45,000 bases of DNA from Chondrilla cf. caribensis (Eukaryota; Porifera; Demospongiae; Chondrillida; Chondrillidae). The DNA lies in assembly GCA_964020155.1 (NCBI GenBank), contig OZ026562.1, positions 1,750,001 to 1,795,000 of the forward strand, read 5' to 3'. The position numbers and the translations under genes are program-made. Positions 36,843-45,000 of the stretch are shown piece by piece. Within the stretch, counting starts at the first letter, position 1, and the number at the start of each line of letters is the position of its first letter. Below the pieces are notes generated by a model. The model was given only the letters and a program-made list of their open reading frames with translations. It was not told where the DNA came from and searched no databases.

Positions 36843-38056
36843 ATGATCCTGCAAAATGGAAAGTCGTTTGAGACCATCAACAACTGCAGAGTGTTTGTGG
36901 TAATAGTTGCACTACTTAGTGTTTTATGTGCTGTGAGGGCTGCTCCAGCTTCACATCGTCAAAGCTGCACAAATTCTGGAACGGGGGTAATTTCTACAAA
37001 ACTGACTGCAACCTGTCTATTGGATTTGCAAGTGGATATTACAGTGTCTAAGAGTTGCATTTGCAGCTCCCCGAGAGTGAAAGAACTCCACGGTGATTTG
37101 ATATCAATACTGGATGTCATTGAGAAATGTCGTGAAGAGAATATAACCAACTTGGAGGTAATTTATTTCAATGTACAATTTGTACCTTGATGATAACTTC
37201 AGTACGGACGATTGAGCCTAATGTATTCATCCTTTTTGGACGTACGTTTGTGCTATTTAATAACTACAGTGACTATTATAGCATACAAATACCACATATA
37301 CACATCCATGAACTCTAGGATGGCACTTTTGAAACTTCACTACCATTGGTGTATGTGTTACATGTTACCTCTGTTCATCCAAAGGAAAGTGTGTTGTATA
37401 TAGCCTATTCAAGGTTCATGAGATGAAAGTTAGTGATTGTCTTTTTTCATTTCAGGAGGTTTATGGGCTGCCAATTGCAAATATGTCTTTTGACTCTCTC
37501 ATTTTGACATTGGACCAATTGATAAATTTGGAACCTTTTTTTGATGCGTTATATTTAGAAAGACAGTCTAAAACGAGTTTGAATGGTAGTCTCGTGGGTC
37601 TCAATACAACCATCAAAGATTTACGGGAGAATGGAACCATGGTAGGTTCACCAGCAGACACAATGATCTCACCACTTGTAGTACTGTATCATCGAAGTAC
37701 TTTGAAACGTGATGCATGCATACTAAAAGTGTACTAAATTCAACCGTGCAACACTTTTGTGAAGTGTATAGTACATGCATGTAAGTAATACCATCTAATG
37801 ATATTCATTGGTGTAGTTGAGATGTATGCTGAAAATGTGCCAGTTGCTACCTTACCTGCTTCATCCACTGTAGAATTTTCATAGAATCTGCGAGATAAAA
37901 CCTGTTGACGAGGATGCCTTCACTGAATCCCTGACTGTATTGGAACATCCTGAGGATGTTACCCATGAGGAGAATATTGTTGTCAGACTAGCATGTGAAG
38001 CAAAAAAAAAATTATGTGACGTTTGTGGGACTGCACTACGATATTGTAAAAATTAA
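36843..38056 (+). CDS. Small secreted helical protein, family gene 3
   Basis: Exons 36843-37157, 37456-37641 and 37874-38056. Every base I compared, introns included, equals gene 2 at an offset of 4289, so the predicted 227-residue protein is the same: signal peptide, GLPIANMS block, NGS/NTT/NGT sites and cysteine-rich C-terminal exon. Identity extends about 0.5 kb upstream and 0.5 kb downstream and then drops sharply, which points to gene conversion, a very recent copy, or an assembly collapse or expansion. Confidence 0.85.
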
Positions 38057-38247
38057 GTCATCTAGTGGCCGAATATAGTTAAATTTCTGTGATTATCTCC
38101 ATAACAGATAGATTATTCAATATATATTTATTGTAATATTATTTAGTGCAATGCAGCCTTTTTATTCACTTTATTTTATCAACAGATTTATTATTTAATT
38201 TTATTTAAAGGTATGAATTTTTAGTTGATATTCTTAACTTGTATAAT

Positions 38248-38253
38248 AATAAA
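38248..38253 (+). terminator. Polyadenylation signal of gene 3
   Basis: AATAAA about 190 bp after the stop, as in gene 2. Confidence 0.6.
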
Positions 38254-38644
38254 TACATTCTTTTTAATACTATTGTATTATTGTATAATTTCCGTGGTTC
38301 AAATTTACAATAAGCCATCACTCGGTTACGAGGGCAATGTGTCCGATTGACATTGTACGGGACATGAGGGTATAGCACCCGCAGGGTGAGAACATTGCCC
38401 TTGGACAATTACATACTGTTGCATAGTACGTACATGTCCCTACATTCAAGCACTCCGGCATGCATATGTTCAGTTCATGCACTGGGTGCCTTGTGAAGTA
38501 GTCTTTGGATTAAGTTTTCCCAGTATAAATAATAATACATTATTGTAACAATACAAAATTAAAATTATTCAACATATACACACCTTAATACTGTACCAGA
38601 AATTGCATACATACTTTTCGCATGTACTGTATTGTGTTCTGTAA

Positions 38645-38720
38645 TCAGTGAAGAGTTGAAGTGGGAGAAAATTGCCCAGAAAGGAGAGATCCCACAAGCA
38701 CAAGAGGGCCCAACATTCTG
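38645..38720 (+). pseudogene. Dead copy of kelch exon 3 (unit 2)
   Basis: Same 76-bp copy as at 34359, but here the coding frame has no stop while the acceptor is damaged (ttctgtaa instead of ttttgtag). Similarity to the parent covers about 38600-38955. The two copies carry different defects, so both decayed after the duplication. Confidence 0.85.
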
Positions 38721-39045
38721 GTAGGTGCTCGTTGAAGGCTTCACTCGTTGATAACTTCTATATAGCTTTGATACTGTACCCAAACTTCCTGATGTGGTGG
38801 ATGTGTACTGTGTGGTACAAACCTTGAAGACATCTTCAAGGTTTCAATCCCAGAATTCATTAAAATGGAACTGAATTCACATCCACTGTATTATGTTCCA
38901 TTATATGCAATAATTCTTTAGTATCAAAAATCGCTATGTGGGTTTTTCCTAAACAAAGCTCTCTTTCTTCTCTCCCAAACCTTAATTGAATTAGGGTGGA
39001 TTTTTGAAATACCTAGCCATTTGAAGCCTATTCAATGCTATAATG

Positions 39046-39330
39046 TGTAAAACCCTTGTCACAGGTGTATAGGAAGGTGTTTTCACATCAAGATACCCTA
39101 GCTTCCAGGATACAGGATATTCACAGCTGCTGTTGCTAGGATGCACAAACATCCCAATAAGTAGTTCCTGGTATTACTGGGATCACCTGTTGATGTACAG
39201 GCAATTCCTCAATGCTTGTTATGTAATTCAATAATATATTGATGTCATGGAGACAAGGGGCACACTCATGAGAACACAGATGGCACTGGAGTTTAGATGG
39301 CACAGATGGTGTTGATGACAGCAGCAATTA
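39046..39330 (+). repeat. Start of a third duplication unit / interspersed repeat
   Basis: 39046-39160 repeats the start of units 1 and 2. From there to about 39330 it matches the inverted repeat at 15150-15280 in kelch intron 5 (shared region around ggggcacactcatgag). The duplication breakpoints therefore lie in this dispersed repeat. Confidence 0.7.
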
Positions 39331-39552
39331 AGGGGCAGAAGGGGGAAATACTATGAGTAATGGATTGCATGACCTAATATATGAGCTCTCTTACCTTGTG
39401 ATTGTCTTGTGAAGTTTGTCATCCACCATATGTGTAATGTGGTAATGACTTCATGCCAACACACACAAATCCAGTCTGACATATGTACATAATGCACAAT
39501 TCATCATAGTGTCTGGTTGTTGGTACACACATTTGTATGTACACACATGCAC

Positions 39553-39555
<3 letters not shown>

Positions 39556-39594
<39 letters not shown>

Positions 39595-39619
39595 TGCACA
39601 TGCACACGCACACACACAC

Positions 39620-39650
<31 letters not shown>

Positions 39651-39651
39651 T

Positions 39652-39710
<59 letters not shown>

Positions 39711-39796
39711 TACACGCACATGCACACGCACACACATGCACACACACACACATGCACACACACACGCACACGCACACACACACACACACACACACC
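39556..39796. repeat. (CA)n microsatellite
   Basis: About 240 bp of (CA)n with GCACATGCACAC and CGCGCG interruptions; frames on both strands are artefacts. Confidence 0.95.
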
Positions 39797-40640
39797 ATAT
39801 ACACCCTTGTATAATTGAAATAATATTTAGAGTGTTCAATTCGTGAGATCACACAAGAATTATATCATAATGATATTACTATTGTTTATTCTAAATGACA
39901 TTGATATACATTGTACAACATGATAGGTATACAGCACAATGATCATGATACATATAGAATTTTATCATGAAGAATTTTACATAGCTGGGGTGAGATGTTG
40001 AGTCGCCATTTTGTTTTTGTATTACAAGGTAGTATCTTTGTGTAAGATGGCTTCAGTATACAGGTAAGATCAACTTTCTTGAAACTTGCTAGGATGAAGA
40101 AAAAACATGTACCATCTTGACATCAGTGGATGGAAATATTCATAGCTGATTTCAATGATATCATAATCATCAATTTGTCAATGATTGATCAACACTGAGA
40201 ATACTGGATACAATGGTGGATTGCACCTTACAGTTTACATGAGTTGCTACATGTTTTGTACTGTGTCACAACTTCGGGATCCACAACATGATATATTATT
40301 ACACCATAATCATATTATGCATTGGTATGTATAAAGATCCACATAATTAGGTATGCAAAGCATCCTAAACGGATACTAGTCGAATATTCCGGTATGACTG
40401 GGCTATCCTAGCATTGACAATAAGTGGGGAGCTCCAGTCCAGTTGTTCAAATATGATATCCTTGGTTTGAACATTGAACTATGGTTTGTCTCTGCATGGT
40501 ATTGTCTAATACTGTGCTTACTCTGGCGCTGTTCAACCCTGGTGGTTCAGTTATGACCACATATGAGTGGCTGGGTCTAGTTGTAAAACGAGTGTAAACG
40601 TAGATCAGGCCAACCACAAAACAACAGAGTCACCTGGCCC
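39797..40640. other. Intergenic with a possible start site near 40047
   Basis: No complete gene. At 40044 the sequence reads aagatggcttc, a YY1-like start context. ATG at 40047 opens a 17-nt piece ending at a good donor (caggtaaga, 40063/40064). Without a second exon this remains a suggestion. Confidence 0.25.
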
Positions 40641-40901
40641 TGCCAACCGGACCACGTGAAGGAACCAGGTATTCCTTCCACTATTATTCAAATTTCCATC
40701 AGACTGAAAGAACGGACCTGCGGCCATATTGAAACGATGATGTCAGATTTCGCAATCATATCCCTAACCCTAACCTTCGACGCCATCTTGCACCATTTCC
40801 CATCCGAACGGAACACCACCTGTTCCGGGGAGTCAACTTGGAACGGAAAACCGCCCAATTTTGAAATTGGAGGCGAGAATGAACATGGTTACGCGAGACT
40901 A
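40641..40901. promoter_or_regulatory. Probable promoter region
   Basis: A locally GC- and CpG-richer stretch with CACGTG at 40653-40658 and CGCCATCTTG at 40781-40790 (a YY1-type site on the minus strand that includes an ATG). The same pair of motifs marks the kelch/NDUFA7 promoter. A start codon lies on each strand: plus 40902 and minus 40783. Confidence 0.45.
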
Positions 40902-40970
40902 ATGGCGTCGGTGCTCCCCCTGACTCGTGCGCATACATTTGGTTCGCTTATACGTAAAACATCGCGCATG
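40902..40970 (+). CDS. Possible first exon with a mitochondrial-type leader
   Basis: ATG at 40902 opens 23 codons to a donor at 40971 (catggtaatt). The peptide has five basic and no acidic residues, with S, T and L, as in a mitochondrial targeting sequence. The frame is open further upstream, so the true start is not certain. I found no matching second exon on plus before the window end; the downstream minus gene at 41.7-44.0 kb would then lie inside its intron. Low confidence. Confidence 0.3.
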
Positions 40971-41690
40971 GTAATTTTATGGTTATCAGAAACTGTGTTC
41001 ACTTGGTGTTGCCAAAAATATTTCTATAGTATACTATTTACAGCGAGTGAAAAACTTTGACATGTTAGTGTTATACTGCTCCAGCCCCAAAGGTAATACC
41101 AGCCATATACATACATATGTATTATATACCATGTGAATACTAATACACTGTTCGATCCAATGAGCCCATTTTATTTGATATCATGCAGCCAGCAGTACAA
41201 CTCGATGATTGAATTTAATATGCTCTGCTACGTACTACCATAGATACTCGAATGCCTACCGATATTCAAAATTCAAATGATGTTGTAACTTTGGAACAGT
41301 GCACTGATGCACTGCATGGTGTTCTACTTGCAATTTGTTTTCAACATTAAAAGTGCCCTCCCTATATCATTTTTCACTAAGTCTTTTGAATACTTTACAA
41401 TTAAATGGCTTAAAGTGTTAGCTAAATGTTAAAATATCATATTAATCATTATATTAATCCAAATGTAATTGTGCCAGTTGCAGTGCATATCCATATAATA
41501 TTATTCTTATAGCACGATGTTGTGATGTTAATGTTTAATAAATTTCATTAATAGATCATTAGAAATACCAAAAATTGGGTGTCAATTATTAATACATTAT
41601 GAAGATATAGAATTACTAAATTGTTTTACATGCAAATCAATGCCTGGATCTGTTGTAGACAAGTGATCGGACATAATCACCCAAACAGCC

Positions 41691-44004
41691 CTATGAACAG
41701 TGATCAAGACAAGTTTTTCTTGGACAACTAACATTTATTAAGTCTCCATGGACTAGACACGCAACTTTTTGTATCTCCTCCCTGAGAGTATCCTCATGAT
41801 AAGAGTTCTTAAGTACCTCCTCATTCATTGGTAGCAGTTTGCAATACTTCAAAACTGTCTACAATATCATATGTGGATGAGATACGAGAAGAGGAATAAA
41901 ACTGTTAAGAATTTAGTTAACTTGTTGTTTTATATGAAGCTGCTTGCTTCATATGCATGTTTGCATGTATACCTACATGCATGTGTGTATTGGTATGATC
42001 CACAAATTGGTCATATAATAGAAGAGATATATTGTAATATACACAAAATGTCGCAGATATAAATTTCATGAATTTAATGAATTTCAGATTCACTTAGCAT
42101 GCAGCCATGAATGTTTGATGTTTCATCATTATCTTTTGCATTACCAAACTTTTTTGAAAAGCTAACAGTAAACAGACTAATTCCTCCAAATTTGGGGATA
42201 TCACAACAGACACAAAGTAAATAGTATTAATCAAGATCGTAATTCTCAATGCATACATATACCAAGCCAACTTAAATTAGCTCATAAGTAGGTTGCTATT
42301 TTGATACACCTGCAAGGCTTCCTGCTTCAGCTGTTTATGAGTATGAATGCATGGCTGAATGCTGTGAGATTTGACAGGTATGTTTACTATTGAATCCTGA
42401 AAAATGTAGTAAACACGTGAATATTCATGTTGAGGCTTAATCTGATATTCACAATATATTGTTCAGAACATGTTAAATTGATTATAGTCTATTAAATATG
42501 GCCTGTTTGTGAAATTATATAACTTAACTTGTTCTGACTACCTGTACATGTTATGCTACTGTGCATGGCTATGCAATACTCACCATTGTTTTCAATGCTG
42601 TCTTCAGAAAGTACATCAAATTATAGGCAAATACATCTGCAGACCCCTCGAAATTTTTCCCTTCATAAATCCTTCCAAGAAGCACAATGTACATAACCAG
42701 TGTTTCAGCTGACATGTTCACAGTTGGCAATCCATGTAGACTTGGGCCCAATAACCGTTCTCTTGCATCATCCCTGTAACACTGCATATATCAAACAATG
42801 TAATCAATATCAATCAATAATTATTTGAGTGCACCACACCCGAAGGTGCTAGGACCAATGGTCCTATGTAGCACTATAACATCAATACACATCATGAGAA
42901 ATAACTATAGAGTATCTAGTACACTAGTCCATCACAATGACAAAATAATGAGTTACATGATACAGTTCATTGAACAGAGCTTGCAAAAATTCTTATCATA
43001 GTACTTTTCAAACTGAGCAATCGTTATCAGCTGTGCATGATATTGTGTGACAGTGAGACTAATTTACTACAATATCAGGCCTATGGGACTGGATCAAGTG
43101 GTAATTGTAAGTATTTTTAAATTCACTGATTTTAAATTAAACATTAATTTCTATGGACAGCCATTTTCTTTAGACTAAACAAGATTTAGTTGACATGCAG
43201 TGTATTTTGTACAGCAGACACCGTACAATGTTTCAGACCTGAAGAGTGCATTTGGCAATCAATGTAAAACATATACTTTAAATGATACCATGCATTATGA
43301 TAGTTGGAATATGTAATTTGATTATATAGATGATCTTCTGCTTCTCATTTGAAAATGACCAAATTATTAATCTCTTTCAAAAGACAATCAAGATCTACAA
43401 ACTACAGAGAAACCTTCCGTGCTTCCTGATTTAGGGATCCCTTTACATACAGTTATACATGCAGCATGTAGTTACTTCACTTGACAATGTCCATATGCTG
43501 CTATATTATAGCTATAATGGCAGCAGCAAGTTCCTCCCATGCAGCAAAGGCTGTATAAATATAAGGTACATTCTGTTCCATGCAATTAATTTACTTCGTA
43601 TAATGTTATAAATAGCATTTTTGGTCTCTGCATCATTGCTATTACTCAACTTGAAGTTACTGCTGGTGGATATAGACTATTGACTAAGTATACATGTAGG
43701 ATAAGGACCAGGTCTTTACCATATCTATAAGTTAGGTGGTAATTTTATTTACCTGGTGATGACTATATCGGAAATTTCCATACTCCAAATTCTGTGCTGC
43801 TCCCTTTATTCCCTCTGCAGTACGTTTGGAGTAGTTTGATATGAGGTCCAGATTGGCTGTCAGCTCCAAAGGACAATTTGCAACTATCACAGTACTATTC
43901 TCTGCAGCTTCAATTGGTGCTGGAGTGCCTATTGGCGCAGCTACTATAACGAAAAATGCTACAATTGGAAAGGTTCCTAATCCTGTAAAACTATGTCTTG
44001 CCAT
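41691..44004 (-). CDS. Small secreted helical protein, family gene 4 (diverged)
   Basis: Exons 43753-44004, 42584-42781 and 41691-41858, both introns phase 0 with GT-AG ends (971 and 725 bp), 205 residues. Signal peptide: hydrophobic core FPIVAFFVIVAAP, cleavage before or near APIEAA. Family marks: VANCPLELTANLD (compare TATCPLDLQVD), HGLPTVNMS at the matching place in exon 2, exon 2 ending in ATG before a phase-0 donor as in genes 1-3, and a third exon with YCKLLPMNEEV and REEIQKVAC that lines up with CEIKPVDEDAF and EENIVVRLAC. It has N-glycosylation sites (NST, NYS, NMS, NVS) and six cysteines in the last two exons. Sequence identity to genes 1-3 is low, but exon plan and motifs agree. Opposite orientation to the other three. 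Confidence 0.8.
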
Positions 44005-44039
44005 TTTGATCTACTTCACTTGAGTTGACTGGTTGCTCA

Positions 44040-44080
44040 GCTGGAGCCATCATTTATATATATACTTATATACTCACAAA
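44040..44080 (-). promoter_or_regulatory. TATA-rich core promoter of gene 4
   Basis: On the minus strand, TATATAAG and TATATATAAA lie 50-75 bp upstream of the start codon. Just upstream is a G run, ggggggaattttg, which resembles half of a Rel/NF-kB site; this last point is weak. Confidence 0.5.
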
Positions 44081-44560
44081 ATTCCCCCCCATTAGTATTA
44101 TATGGGTATCCCCCATAGATCAACGTAGCTAGCACCTATGTCTGTACAGTTTTTCTTCTTTTTATTACAATTTCTTTTCTCATTGTAGACAATAAGTACT
44201 ACTTGTTCAGTTTCGAAGTTTCCTCTTGACTCGTAGCTTCTCGTGTCAAATTCTCTATATTACCTTCATACCTACTTCTGACAAGCCAGTATCAGTGGAA
44301 CCAATTAGCTAATTGAATAATTTTAGCACAAAATTTTGTTTCATGCAAAGATATCTCAGCTCCACACACCAGGCATATGCACGGTGATTGAATAAAATTC
44401 TGAACGTGCATATAGGAGGTCCCTTAGACATTGGTTCTAATCAAATACAACTTACCTGAAATGCACAATGTGTGGACTCTGACTACCGATCAGAAGCAAT
44501 CGTGGACTATCATGCATTTTTATTTTCACGTCCATTTATTAAGTATCCGCTGAAGCTATG
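44081..44560. other. Intergenic, no gene seen
   Basis: A/T-rich sequence between two start regions that point away from each other. No repeat or RNA gene recognised. Confidence 0.4.
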
Positions 44561-44599
44561 TGACACGACTGATACCACACTACATTTCAAGGAGACTTG

Positions 44600-44716
44600 A
44601 GAGATAAAACGCGGTCCGCAATCATGCGGTGCAGCGAATCACGTGACAGTCACGTTCTCAACCACGTGAACTGAAGTAACGAATGAAGAAGGGCTAACAG
44701 CCGAGAAGTACGTGCC
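44600..44716 (+). promoter_or_regulatory. Promoter-like region with two CACGTG boxes
   Basis: tcacgtgacagtcacgt and accacgtgaac lie within 40 bp, in a CpG-richer stretch just before an ATG. CACGTG is bound by bHLH-zip factors (USF, Myc, MiT); the same motif is in the other two promoter regions of the window. Confidence 0.5.
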
Positions 44717-44768
44717 ATGCCGGGAAAAATAAAGCGAGCGCGGCAATCTAGTAGCATACAACAACAAG
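44717..44768 (+). CDS. Possible first exon of a gene running off the window
   Basis: ATG at 44717 in a good context (gccatgcc) opens 17 codons (MPGKIKRARQ, then SSSIQQQ) up to a donor at 44769 (aaggtattcc), phase 1. The short basic start suits a nuclear or nucleolar protein, but this is guesswork. The rest of the gene would be beyond 45000. Confidence 0.4.
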
Positions 44769-45000
44769 GTATTCCGTACATCAAATGTAAACGTATGTTT
44801 CTGTCACGTTATTTCCTTGTGCCCATACCACGTTGACTAGGTGTAAGTTCGCATGTCTAGGAGGTGGAGAATCAATATTATTGTGTGTTAGCATAACGTG
44901 TACGATCGAATTACGGACTGGTATCATCCTACGCATCAATACAAACCGTTTTTCGATCCCCCGGTCTAAATTTAGTATCTCTAATGACGTATCGGTATCC
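44769..45000. other. Window end, probably intron
   Basis: No exon recognised after the donor at 44769. The sequence is A/T-rich with scattered CG. Confidence 0.35.

Larger units (their letters stand above)
34750..39045 (+). repeat. Tandem duplication, unit 2
   Basis: Second copy of unit 1, longer (about 4.3 kb) because of an expanded (GT)n tract and a 559-bp insertion at 35390-35948. After its end the beginning of a third unit starts (39046-39160) and is then lost. Confidence 0.9.

Noticed and set aside
40756..40938. Minus-strand gene starting in AAGATGGCG
   Set aside because: The start context is good and a frame reads to a possible donor, but the donor (caggtccg) is poor and no next exon was found; kept only as part of the promoter note.

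Overview
The window is eukaryotic, animal-type nuclear DNA: spliced genes with GT-AG introns, long (CA)n tracts, TA-flanked miniature inverted-repeat elements and a satellite array. The one gene that can be placed in a named family, NDUFA7 of mitochondrial complex I, is intact but clearly divergent from vertebrate forms. An invertebrate, possibly a sponge or another early-branching animal, fits best; I cannot name the species.

Layout. (1) About 185-9430 is a satellite array of ~187-bp units, with a long core in one orientation and short blocks of opposite orientation on each side. (2) 9637-22643, minus strand, is a 14-exon gene that splices in silico without a break into a 489-residue protein: a six-blade kelch propeller followed by a coiled coil. 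Its introns hold (GT)n tracts, minisatellites, miniature elements and fold-back repeats. (3) 22644-22697 is a 54-bp bidirectional promoter shared with NDUFA7 (22698-23487, plus strand, four exons, 112 residues). (4) 23.5-27.5 kb is mostly repeats with weak exon candidates. (5) 27.6-44.0 kb carries four genes of one small secreted protein family, three on plus and one on minus. Each has three coding exons, phase-0 introns, a signal peptide, N-glycosylation sites, conserved cysteines and a shared GLP-x2-NMS motif. Two of the plus genes lie in a tandem duplication whose central ~2.2 kb looks identical base for base. (6) 40.0-41.0 kb and the last 0.4 kb look like promoter regions with possible first exons of genes that I cannot complete.

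How the genes relate. The kelch gene and NDUFA7 are head to head and probably share transcription control. The secreted family is the most interesting content. Its signal peptide, phase-0 introns, helical appearance, glycosylation and cysteines recall four-helix-bundle cytokines of the IL-6/CNTF type, but this is a hypothesis based on pattern, not a demonstrated homology. The tandem unit that amplified this gene also carries a dead copy of kelch exon 3, so a piece of the neighbouring gene was captured and then co-amplified.
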